A DNA stretch of 64,000 bases from Kryptolebias marmoratus (Eukaryota; Chordata; Actinopteri; Cyprinodontiformes; Rivulidae). Under the pieces are notes generated by a model. It had not been told where the DNA came from. It did no database searches and was given only the letters and a program-made list of their open reading frames with translations. The DNA lies in NCBI RefSeq assembly GCF_001649575.2, contig NC_051431.1:18068876-18132875 (forward strand), in the 5' to 3' direction. Positions 47,101 to 56,850 of this stretch are shown here, piece after piece (position 1 is the first letter of the stretch; each line of letters begins with the position of its first letter). Made by a program: the position numbers and the translations under genes.

Positions 47101-47418
47101 AGCAAAGCAGTGGTTAGTGTTGTCGCCTCACAGCAAGGTGGCTGGCCTATTTTGTGTGATGTTTGCATGTCCTTCTCGTGCCAGTGTGGGTTTTCTCCGG
47201 GTACTCTGGTTTCCTCCCACAGAGCAAAAACATGCATGTTAGGTTCATTGGTAACTCTAAAAATGTCCCTAGGTGTGAGTGAGAGCCTGTATGGTTGTTT
47301 GTCTTGTTTGTCTCTATGTTGGCCTGTGATGAACTTTTGACCAGTTCAATGTTTACCCCACCTCTTGGACAATAACTGCTGGGACTAGGCACCAGCCTTT
47401 CTTTGTGACATTAGGATA
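47101..47418 (+). mobile_element. SINE (GGAT-tail family), near full length, diverged
   Basis: It starts at the tRNA-like head (AGCAGTGGTTAGTGTTGTCG, A-box region) and runs through GGGTACTCTGGTTTCCTCCC, AACATGCATGTTAGGTTCAT and CCCTAGGTGTGAGTGAGAG to GGGACTAGGCACCAGCC. The GGAT tail has decayed. Target duplications are not evident. The three overlapping open frames are shadows. Confidence 0.85.
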
Positions 47419-48439
47419 AATTGACAATACCTTGGTAAAACACTACTTTCAACTTCCAAAGCATTCAATTGATTCTCAAAGGTAATCTGCAAGGTACGTA
47501 AACAAGTTGAAAACAGCACAATTTTACAGTGTTTAGTTAGTTGATCTGAAGAACATTAGCAACGATCAGCTTTAAATATATATATATTTTAAAGAACACT
47601 AATGATAGCCAAAATTACTTTGATGCATCATGTTGTTTCTCCCCACGAGTACATGCATATGTGCTCTTGTTCTTATATATATATACTTTTTTTTTCACAT
47701 CCAAATGGTCACCATAGGTGAAATAGTGCAAAGTGAAATTTTCAGCTCATATATAAAGTCTTAATTTCAGGCCTAAACATTTGAGGCAGCCAGAGAAGAA
47801 AGAAAAAAAAATGAAAGAGAAGTAGAGGGAGACATGAAGTGGCTACAAATACAAAATGCTTTTCCACATGTAAAATATATTTTTTTCACCAGCATTGATG
47901 TCTTTGGTTGGTTGAACTTTTTCTCACCTGCAGTGTGTTAAGCTCCTCTTGAACGTGCACAAGCCTAAAGCCAACTCTTGACCCACTTCAGAAAGAATAA
48001 AGATCTGTAGCTGTAAAGGTACTAAATTACCAAGCAAAGAGTACTAATTTAACAATAATAATAAAAAAATAAAAAAACATTATTGACCCAATTAAATACT
48101 TTTTGGTTATAAGCATGAAAAAATATAAGCAACAACAAGGTAAAAAATCCATTTAAAAAGCAAAACTAAAATTACTGACAAAAAAAGCTAAGCATTTATA
48201 AAGAATGTTCTGATTAGGATGTGATTTAGCACACATGCAGACCAGTGTTGTAAGAAAATGTGATTTGCAACATCTCGGCACATCTTGAGTGGATGCATCA
48301 TAAGTAGAGTGATGGTGTTTTCAGGCAGTTCCTGGAGCATCTGATAGTCAGAACAAAGAAAAAAGCCCCCAGTCACAGACAATGTTTCTTTGTTGCATTA
48401 AACAGTATTACAGAGTACTTGACAGAGTTTTGGATCATA
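47419..48439. other. Stretch without a recognised gene
   Basis: AT-rich; A-rich tract at 47801-47813. Nothing recognised. Confidence 0.45.
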
Positions 48440-48620
48440 TCATGAGTTTGCATGAGGCTGTGTGATTGCATCGTGCAATTGCCCGACTTGTGGAGTGTAC
48501 AGATGCCACAGTGGCCTGATGCTAGAACCAATGGGTATGTGAAAGCTCCAACACATAATGTGAAGGTTCTGGTCATATGACAGACCACACCAAGAGAGAA
48601 TCACCCTATTGTGCATGAAG
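48440..48620 (+). repeat. Dispersed repeat family C, copy 2
   Basis: GTGGAGTGTACAGATGCCAC and its neighbours align with 19877-19920. The minus frames here (87 and 71 codons) are open over the best-aligned part, so the family may once have coded for something, but I do not recognise a protein. Confidence 0.4.
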
Positions 48621-48837
48621 AATGACAGAACCCTTATAACATCTGTCCCTTCCATCTGAACATATGAATTTGTCTCTTTACAGAACACTGCATCATCACG
48701 CATTGTGTTTTGATAATTGCCATCAGCTGGACTTGAGGTTCAGCCTTATTATTAAAGGCTGCCAGAAACCTCTGAGAAGTTTGGGGTGGCGCCAAAATAT
48801 GGACTGATGCCAAGTTGCAACATGTTCAGAGATTTAT

Positions 48838-48937
48838 CTTGGTTGTGCATTACCAAGCACTTTGAGTCGCCTTGTGCTGAAAAGTGCTATATAAATAAAT
48901 GTACCTACCTACCTACCTACCTACCTACCTACCTACC
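48838..48937 (+). mobile_element. Retroelement 3' end plus CTAC array
   Basis: AAGCACTTTGAGTCGCCTTG, then AAAAGTGCTATATAAATAAA, leads into about nine CTAC units (48902-48937). The short inverted AGCACTTT / AAAGTGCT pair followed by ATATAAATAAA is the usual 3' terminus of a fish L2-like LINE or its partner SINE. The CTAC array probably grew from its tail. Confidence 0.55.
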
Positions 48938-50314
48938 AAGGATGACCACTGTATGTGTAAAGCAGTGCCATTTTTTACCAGGCCAGGACAACCAAAGTCA
49001 ATACAGAGTCCCAACAATAAAATACAGAGGTGAGTGTGATGATATAAGCCTGCATAGGTGAAAAAGGACAGCATAACTTAAAGATGAGTGAATAATAAAT
49101 ATTTGACAACCTGGTGTTAATAAATGGAATATTCTGACTGTAAATTGAAGTCTATAACCAACATGAATGCAGCAAAATATCTTTGAGGTTGTTTAAAGAA
49201 AAGTTAGATGCTCCTTGTACAACACAGAATGGGGAGGACATCTAATCAGAAAATTGTTGAATAATGGTATCTTACCAAGGAGGACATGCTGTTATTTGTT
49301 GCTTTTGAGCCAGTACAGTGACTTTAATTGGTTAGGATCTTTTGAGATTTGAAGTTAAAATGTTCTTTTTAAATTTAAAGCAACAAATTAACTTCACAGT
49401 CATTCAAATTTGAATAAATTTAGTTTCAAGTTGTGTTGCAAAGGATGCACTATCATGTTCTATATTGCAAGCCCTTCAGATTTAATTTGTGTTTCTTTTG
49501 ATGCATAAGATAAAACATCCTTCTGATGAGTTGTAAAAATGTAAATATTACACATTTAAAATCTCATGCTGACTCCCACTGCTTTCAAAGGCAACCTCAC
49601 AAGGAGATGTCTTCAATATTGGATCATTTTTCATAGATTTCTGTGCGTACACTAGCATACTGCCCTCTTGTATAAGCCTTTTCCTGTGAATAATAAACCT
49701 AAATATCTTCATTGGGGAAACCTGTGTCGTGCTCCACATTCTTAAGTTTTCAAAGTATGCAAAAAAAGAAAAACGTTATGAGGAATGCAAATTATGTCAG
49801 AAATGTCAATATGTCACATTAATACTTTCAAAGTTTAAATACATTTTATTGTTGGAGAGGGTTTCTTTTGTAACCGAGTTGTTTGCACTCCCATACTGCA
49901 TGCATTTCTATAATGTAAAATAAAGACAAAGGTGGATTTTTAATAATAGAGAAATTTCATTCCAATTATTGCCAAAGAGAAACAAAAATATATAATATAT
50001 AAAAACATCTAGTAAGTAAATGTCTCTAGTTTTCAACCAAGATAATTAAAAACTACAGTTCCTTGATGAGGATCTAAAAAACAAACAAACAAACAACAAA
50101 GAAACACATCATATTAAAACAGGAAAAATACCTTTCTGAGGTGGGAAATCTGCACACATTGACACACACATTTAAACACAGTAACCAAAGATATAACAGG
50201 CATGCTTACCACCATGGCAGGACCAGGAAAGATTCTCCCAACCTCTTGTTGGGAACAAAGTTTTTTTTTATTATTATTATTATTTATTTAATTTTAAAAG
50301 GTGAATAGTGACAC
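48938..50314. other. Stretch without a recognised gene
   Basis: AT-rich; ATT-rich tract at 50262-50284. Nothing recognised. Confidence 0.45.
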
Positions 50315-50391
50315 TTTAGAATTGTCAATTAGATTTACATGTATGTTTTTGGTCTGTGAGATGAAAACATGAAAACTCCACACAGAAAGTG
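50315..50391 (-). mobile_element. SINE fragment (GGAT-tail family)
   Basis: On the minus strand: GTGTGGAGTTTTCATG, CAGACCAAAAACATACATGT, then AATTGACAATTC. These match the middle of the SINE, with the GGTACTCCGG part deleted. Confidence 0.6.
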
Positions 50392-50510
50392 TCGTTTTCT
50401 TGTATTAAAAAGTTGTGTTTTAAAACATCTAAACTTAACCATGTATTCATTCTAAACCTAGTCATGCAAACAAGAGCTTCCAAGAGAAGCAGGCATTAAT
50501 GGTATTGTCT

Positions 50511-50680
50511 GTTTGTGTGTGTCTGTTTGTTTGTCTGTCTGTTAGCCAAATATCTCATGTACTTGTGAACAGAGTTTGATGAAACATCTAGAAAGTAATC
50601 AGTGGATGAATATCTACAATTTTTGGAGTCCTTCTGATGCAAGATGTCTGCACAGTAATTTAACTGATTATATTGAGTTC
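50511..50680 (+). repeat. Dispersed repeat family A, 5' half
   Basis: GTCTGTCTGTTAGCCAAATA, TCTCATGTACTTGTGAAC, AGTAATCAGTGGATGAATAT and TTTTTGGAGTCC before CAAGATGTCTGCACAG. It lacks the 3' module. Confidence 0.6.
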
Positions 50681-51694
50681 AAATGATTTCTTTTAAAAAG
50701 AGAAAGCAACATGAATGTTATTCTGTGGGACAAGTCTTAAACTTGGAGTCTCTTGTCTTGGAGTTCACAGGCTAATTCCACCATCTAAACCCTCCTACCT
50801 TTTTGTAAGAACATTTAGGCAAAAATTTGAAAACAGGACAATTTCAAATATTTGCTGTGGTGGGTGTTTCTTTAGTGTGCGACTTCTTTTGCGAGTGAAG
50901 TTCACATGAGAGTACCTTTCCATTCTGATTTGTCATATGTTAGCAGCTGCAGCAGGTGGTCCGCCCTATGTCTCCACAGATCACAAGCACTGAAAATCTG
51001 CTGTGCTCTCATTATCAACCCAAATTCAATTATGCAATAAGAGGTCTCAGCTCCTATGAAGCTGAATAGAATTGATCTTGATAAGGAGCAGAGACCCATG
51101 AAATCTACAGGGTCTGTGGCCCACAGACCAAATAATAAGAAAAACTGAGAAGATAGATGAGACTGTCATGATGAGCGGAGCCCTGCTGTGCACGAGTGTG
51201 AGAGCGTGTGAAGAAAAAAATATCAGTAAAGTTCAAAGTTGGCTTTCATATTCATGTTCTTCCACAAGATGCACTTTTGCTGCATGTGTGTTGGTGGGGG
51301 GTAATATAGCAGAGGAGGAATTATTAACAGACAGATGTACACCAGTAGGAACTGATGTCTTCTAGACAAAACATGCTAAAAACACACACTCACACATTTC
51401 TCTGTGTGTCTTCTGGTAACTGAGTTTCACATGTCAGCCAAAGCTACTCACTTGTCTGAAGCACTGTACTTTTATGTCAATTTACTATCTCACAAGGGGC
51501 ACTCAACTCACTGTGACATTCACGATCTATGTTTGGCTTGGATAAAAACTTTCAGAGCAAAAACTTCTGCAAACTGACAGCACTCCTGGGTTTCACAATT
51601 TTTTATGCCTTCCGAATGAAAGTTGTACATTGCATGTATATTTTTATATTGTCCACTAGGGAAACACAAAGTGTCAATATCATTTACCCAACAA
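50681..51694. other. Stretch without a recognised gene
   Basis: AT-rich. Open frames 51529-51747 (plus) and 51520-51759 (minus) overlap and run into a transposon; no family recognised. Confidence 0.45.
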
Positions 51695-52890
51695 TGTTTC
51701 AATATGCAGTTCTCAACAACCCTGATTTTATTCACATTAGAAAATAAGAAACTTATCAAATTTTTATACTAAGAAATTGTACCATATATTTTAGAAAAAA
51801 GATGTGGTTTTGAATTTGATGTCACCACCTTATTTAAAAACAACTACTGGGGCAACACAAATATGTAAAAGTGGGATGAATAAAAAACAAAACAAAACAA
51901 AACAAAAAACAACAACAACTATAGATGGAGAAGCATTTTGCAATGAATTAGTTTCATTGGCAACAGGTCAGTAATAGGACTGGGTATAAAATTAGCATTT
52001 TAGAAAGGCAGAATATCTCAGAAGTAAAGATGGACAGAGGTTGCTGTGGCACCCACAAATGCAGTTTAAAGCTCTAACATGCAAAGACATTTTGTGCTAA
52101 ATCCATAAAATGTTTACTCACCAAACTCAGACTTAACCGCATTAGCTTCACACAGAGATGAGTTAGCTATGGAAGTCAGTGCCAGCAAGGGTCATGGGGC
52201 GGGGATAGCAGAACAGTGGTCAATCATATGCAGGTTAATATTTCCATGCTTTTTTTCCACACTTGGTGGGGGTGGGGGGCAAAGTTTCACACGAGTATGC
52301 AGGAGTAGATCCATGAGCAAGTAGATTGATATATTGAAAGCTGCAAGTCATGCACGTGTGTGTTGAGTTCTGTGCCCTGCAGTAGAGTAGCGCTCTTTGT
52401 CACTAAATTGTGCACGTATGGGAGGTTCAATGCACGCATGGAGTGTAATACATGCTTGTGGTGGACTTTTGGCGTAAATTTGAAGTCATAGTATTGGGAT
52501 GCATTAGTACCTCTGGCATGTGCAGCTTACACATCTGGAAATACTCCATCAATGCAGAATAGTAAATAAAGGTTTTAAAATAACATATGCTCCCATCCAG
52601 ACAACACTTTTTTTTTCCAGGGAAGCCCTTTCTTTTTCATCAATTACAACAGAATGACTTTACAGTAGAAAAGTCTAGAATCTAACCTGGCTTGCCTGCA
52701 GCTCAGACCTCTTACCAATTAAAAAAAAAAAAATTGGCACATCATAAAACAAAAAAAAATCCAGCAAACAGAACCAAGGACTATTGAAAAGCTAGAACAA
52801 CACTCCCCTCCAAAAAGGCACAAGTTCCAGTTGGAACTCTTCTGCATGAACTTTTTTTCCTAAAAATTACAGAAATCTTGCCATGCTGAA
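51695..52890 (+). pseudogene. Tc1/mariner-type transposon, decayed, with about 400-bp foreign insert
   Basis: Recognisable in order: 5' non-coding part (TTTTATTCACATTAGAA, GAAATTGTACCATAT, TTGGCAACAGGTCAGTAATA, CAGAAGTAAAGATGGACAG at 51720-52036); a transposase piece (GCACCCACAAATGCAGTTTA, AGCTCTAACATGCAAAGAC to about 52089); unrelated sequence to about 52495; then transposase again (GGCATGTGCAGCTTACACAT, CTCCATCAATGCAGAA, ATGCTCCCATCCAGACAACA, ATCAATTACAACA, CCTGCAGCTCAGACCTCTTACC, GGCACATCATAAAAC, GAAAAGCTAGAACAACA to about 52830). The catalytic region is frameshifted throughout and no frame is usable. Same family as 40904-41240 and 56355-56850. Confidence 0.8.
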
Positions 52891-52994
52891 TATTTGATAA
52901 CATCCATTACATGCTCATGGTGGGCAGTTGAGTAAGAAAAGGCTGGAAAATAAGCATGAGATTTCATGTAGTGTAGAAAAATGACTTCTTTGGT

Positions 52995-53206
52995 GGGCAG
53001 CATAGTGGAACAATGATTAGAATTGTCCCCTCACAATATGTCTGTACAGAGTTTGTATGACTGAGAGCATGAATGGTTGTTTGTCTTATTTGTGTCTATG
53101 TGTTCCTGTGATGGACTTGTGATCTGTCCAGGGTGTACCCCACATCTCGCACAATGACTATTTTAGATATGCACCAGGTAAAAAAAAACAAATTGATGGA
53201 TGCAAT
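52995..53206 (+). mobile_element. SINE (GGAT-tail family), internally deleted, 9-bp target duplication
   Basis: It starts GGGCAGCATAGTGGAACAAT (tRNA-like head), loses the middle, and resumes at GAATGGTTGTTTGTCTTATT, TGATGGACTTGTGATCTGTC and GCACAATGACTATTTTAGAT, with a short A-rich GATGGATG tail. TTCTTTGGT flanks it on both sides (52986-52994 and 53207-53215), so the deleted form lies between intact target duplications. Confidence 0.82.
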
Positions 53207-53215
53207 TTCTTTGGT

Positions 53216-54431
53216 ACATACTTCAGACTAATTAGCTTTGGAAACTTTTTTAATTTACAAAAAACTGTACAACACACAAAGAAAAAAAGATTACAACAAA
53301 ACAAAACAAATATAAGATCTGGTCATATATTTGTCTAATACTGCTTGCAAACCCCCCCCCAAAAAAAAGAAAAAAAAAAAAAAAAAAACTTACTCAGCAG
53401 TACACTGGATTTCAGTGGACTGATAAAAGGACACCCACCACTTTGGCACTTCACTGTCATCACAGTAATGAAGCTGTCCTAGATGGACAGGTTTAGCAAC
53501 AGCCTCTTTCTAAAATCAGCAAGACTACTTTCCAATTGTAAAGATGTTATGCAACCAAACCCTTTCATAGCTCAGTTGAATAGTGAATATGTTCTTCGAC
53601 AGAGATAGCCTGTTACCTGTAACAATATGATAAATTTAGGACACAAGAAAACTGCCAAAGCAGGGTTTTTTTTCTGTATGTTTGTTCTTTTCCCTCATTT
53701 TCTTTTTGTGTTTTTGTTAAAAATACAAAGTAAAATAGAGACTAAAAATAAAACCCAAAACAGTGCCACTTGGGTTGAAAAACACATTTTGTACTGTTGA
53801 TATAAAGTCAATAGGGTTTCACAAGACACAAGGCCATACAAAGACAGTTGAGATGGTGGTGAAAAACAGAACATAGAAAACTCAGAGCACAACAAAATTA
53901 TATAGTAGAGATGTCACTGCACAGAAACTTTAACAGACTATAACCTCTAAAAAAGTCATTTAAGTTCTCTGTGGCATCAGTAGGCCTTTCACAATCACTT
54001 TCATTTTTGAGAAGACACATACCAGTCAAGTAAAGCTAAGTGTAGAAAATTGGGTTTTCATTGGGTACTCTTCCAAATTTTAAAAGTCTAAAGACCTGAT
54101 AAAATGTTTATGTTTTAAAATGACCCAGTTAAAGTGAAATGAACATGTGAACTGTGCATTGCAGTGCATTAGAATGTCACTACATGTGGACAGGAATTAC
54201 TAAAGTATACAGTGAAATCCATACATCTGCAAAGTTTAAATCAATGATCCCTAACATTTCAGTCTCTGACTTATATTATAACAATATTTAAAGACGAGTT
54301 TCCCATCAGTTGTAGTTTGAATTATTCAACCATTACTAATAAGCTAACTAAACAAAGGAATTGTAACAACACAAACACCTTCAACAACCATTTGGGGTTA
54401 TCCATTTATGTCAACTGTTTTTGGTCCAATT

Positions 54432-54437
<6 letters not shown>
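53216..54437. other. Stretch without a recognised gene
   Basis: AT-rich, with a C9/A-rich tract at 53352-53388. Nothing recognised. Confidence 0.45.

Positions 54438-54464
<27 letters not shown>
54438..54464. repeat. TA dinucleotide tract at transposon target
   Basis: About 13 TA units directly left of a TA-targeting MITE; TATATATA also follows its right end (54852 on). Confidence 0.9.
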
Positions 54465-54851
54465 CAGTCCTGCTCACCATTATTGGCACCCCTTCATGAT
54501 TTGCATAGCTGAGTGAATATCGTCATGATCATTCATTGGTTAATTCATATCATATGTGTGGAGGCACTCCATCACAAATGATCTTTATGTGTGATTTGCA
54601 ACAGGTGAGCCAAATTGGGTTTTCATATTGATTTGCAGCAAAGGGTGCCAATACCATTGGCATGGTAAAAATTATGTTTTTCTTTGTTTTCCTCATGTTT
54701 ACCTTTTTAAATGTTTTTAATCATTTGCTGTTTTGCATCAAGCACAAGCTATCAGCAATAAAATGTTGTTTCACTTGATGAATTTCCTTCAGTAAATATT
54801 CCATTATATGTACTTAAACTTCATGGGTGCCAATAATGGTGAGCAGGACTG
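54465..54851. mobile_element. 387-bp MITE of Tc1/mariner type with perfect 27-bp inverted ends
   Basis: The left end CAGTCCTGCTCACCATTATT plus GGCACCC (54465-54491) is the exact inverted complement of 54825-54851. TA flanks both ends, the target-site duplication typical of Tc1/mariner. The interior is AT-rich with no coding capacity, so the element would depend on a transposase elsewhere. Intact 27-bp ends contrast with the decayed Tc1 copies nearby and suggest it is among the younger insertions here. Confidence 0.93.
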
Positions 54852-55317
54852 TATATATATGCCACTAGCCATAGCTAAAAATTAAAGTCAGAAATGCATG
54901 TTTTTTACCTGATTTTAATTACTGACTTATCTTAGAAACAAACAAACAAAAAACATGTATCGCTGAAGGAACAAAAACAAACATATATGGCTGAAGGGAC
55001 AACTTGGGAACAGCTGTCTCCCAAAAGAAGGACAACAACAAGTGTTCTGTAAAACTACGGTGTTAAATAAATGTGGAACAATTAACATAATTAATGAAAG
55101 AAAATTGGCAAAGAATAATTCCTGAGGACAAATAACTGCTTTGTAGAATTAAATGAATCAACAAAAGAACATCTACTTTCAAGACACACTGAATTTGGAA
55201 AGTCTCTATTTAGTTATGATTAGTAGCAATGAATGGTCATGTTGAAAAAAAAACATATACAAAGCCAGAAGGAGATGACTAATTAAAGCTGAACTGAAAT
55301 CAATTTTTTTTTAAAAA
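54852..55317. other. Stretch without a recognised gene
   Basis: AT-rich; nothing recognised between the MITE and the next transposase remnant. Confidence 0.45.
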
Positions 55318-55770
55318 TTGACATTTCATGTATGGAAGCATAAAAATTGGACTCTGGAGCAATGGCAGAAGGTCATGTGGTCATGCCTATTGCCTACTGT
55401 ACAAGCTTGTGGGGGCAGTGCTGTGATCTGGGGTTGCTACAGTTGGTCAGGTCTAGATACAGCGACAGTATGTGCTCAAAGAATGAGGTCAGCTGACTAA
55501 CTGAATATACTGAATGACCAGGTTATTCCATCAATGGATTTTTTTCTTCCCTGATGGCACGGGCATATTCCAAGATGACAATGCCAGGATTCATTGGGCT
55601 CGAATTGTGAAAAAGTGGTTCAGGGAGCATAAGACATCATTTTCACACATGGATTGGCCACCACAGAGTCCAGACCTTAACCCCATTGATTGGGATTGGG
55701 ATGTGCTGGAGAAGGCTTTGAGCAGCGGTCAGACTCTACCATCATCAATGCAAGATTTTATTTTTAATTT
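55318..55770 (+). pseudogene. Tc1-like transposase pseudogene
   Basis: The C-terminal half of a DDE transposase that would cut and paste the element at TA sites. Frame 55318-55500 reads VWKHKNWTLEQWQKVMWS, then (after a deletion of the residues that normally follow the first catalytic Asp) GGSAVIWGCYSWSGL and CAQRMRSAD, then stop TAA (55498-55500). A one-base gain in the T run near 55538-55545 shifts to frame 55514-56071, reading [20 protein letters not shown] (second Asp), [19 protein letters not shown] and VLEKALSSG. The expected Glu of the NPIEN box is Asp here. Similarity ends about 55770; the rest of that ORF is unrelated. No terminal repeats found. Inactive. Confidence 0.9.
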
Positions 55771-55852
55771 AAAATTTCTACAAAAAACATTGTATGGCTA
55801 TATTTTCACTGATGTTAGATTCAAAACATGTTTCAGTTCAGCTTTAGACAAT

Positions 55853-55952
55853 TTAACCCCACTGTGGCCTTCGGGTCAAACTGACCCAAAGTTACAAGGA
55901 CTTATCTGCCTGTCATTGTCTTTCTCTCTTTTGAGGGCTTCAAGAGGGTTAA
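55853..55952. mobile_element. Possible TTAA-flanked short element (piggyBac-like MITE)
   Basis: TTAACCCC at the left (55853) and GGGTTAA at the right (ending 55952) bracket 92 bp. Inside the left end is CTTCGGGTCAAACTGACCC, with a GGGTCA / TGACCC inverted pair, a motif I associate with fish TTAA-targeting non-autonomous elements. The inverted repeats beyond CCC are weak. Confidence 0.4.
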
Positions 55953-56354
55953 TAACAGGGACTGTTTGGAACCGTCACAACTATGAACTGCTCACATTAA
56001 ATTACAACCACCCTAAAACAAAATCTGGGTGTGTCAGCAGTCTGAATTTGATGAAAGGGCTGCAACACTAGTCAAATCAGGCACGACAGGAAGCTGGCTA
56101 AAGTTAGGGAACAATCCTAGATAGTAGGCACCTCCAAGAACCAATCCAAAATGGGCACCCAGACACCAGTATTTGCATACAGAAAAAGACAATTACTCAC
56201 AATATCCTGAAGTGTTGGGCAGCAGCTGAGAGCTGTAATGACTGATATAAATCAAGTTGTATTTCTAGTTTGTTTTTTCTCAAGGATTTTTTTCTCATCA
56301 TTTTTTCCACATAAGTGACAGTATAATATCACTACACAGTAAATATCATTCTTG

Positions 56355-56850
56355 TACAACCATAATTCTGAAAAAAGTTGCATAAAATGTAAATGAAATC
56401 AGGATACAATGACTTGCAAATCTAATGAACCAATATTTTATACACAATTGAACATAGTAAACATATGTTTCACATGTTTAAAGTAAGAAATTGTACTTTT
56501 TTTTTTTACAAAGAAAGTAATTTATAAATGGATGACAACACATTTCAAAAATGTTGAAACAGGACTAGGTTTACTTTTGTGAATAATCCCCTTTTTTAAC
56601 AACAGTCTGTAAACATCTGAGGAGACCAGCTGCTGGGGGTTTTGGAGGGGAATGTTGTCCCATTCTTGTCTGATGTAGGATTCTAGCTGTTCAACAGTCC
56701 ATATTTATCTTTGCTGAATATGTTTTTTGTTTTATGATGCACAAATGTTTTCAGTTGGTGAGAAGTCTAGTCTGTTTGCCTATAAAGTTATTGTGTTCTG
56801 TTTTAAATGACATTTTACAGTGTCCCAACCTTTTCAGAATTGAGGTTGTA
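56355..56850 (-). mobile_element. Tc1/mariner deletion derivative with both ends
   Basis: Inverted ends TACAACCATAATTCTGAAAA (56355-56374) and TTTTCAGAATTGAGGTTGTA (56831-56850) match at 18 of 20 positions and include TA. Inside on the minus strand is a transposase C-terminal remnant (WTVEQLESYIRQEWDNIP, then QQLVSSDVYRLLLKK) followed by the 3' UTR; the N-terminus and catalytic core are deleted. Same family as 40904-41240 and 51695-52890. Confidence 0.85.

Noticed and set aside
47003..47392. Three overlapping frames of 76-81 codons
   Set aside because: They lie within a SINE and reflect its GC-richer sequence, not a gene.
55514..56071. 185-codon frame as an intact transposase gene
   Set aside because: Only its first about 85 codons are Tc1-like; the start lies mid-protein after a frameshift, the catalytic Glu is Asp, and the remainder is a TTAA element and unrelated DNA.
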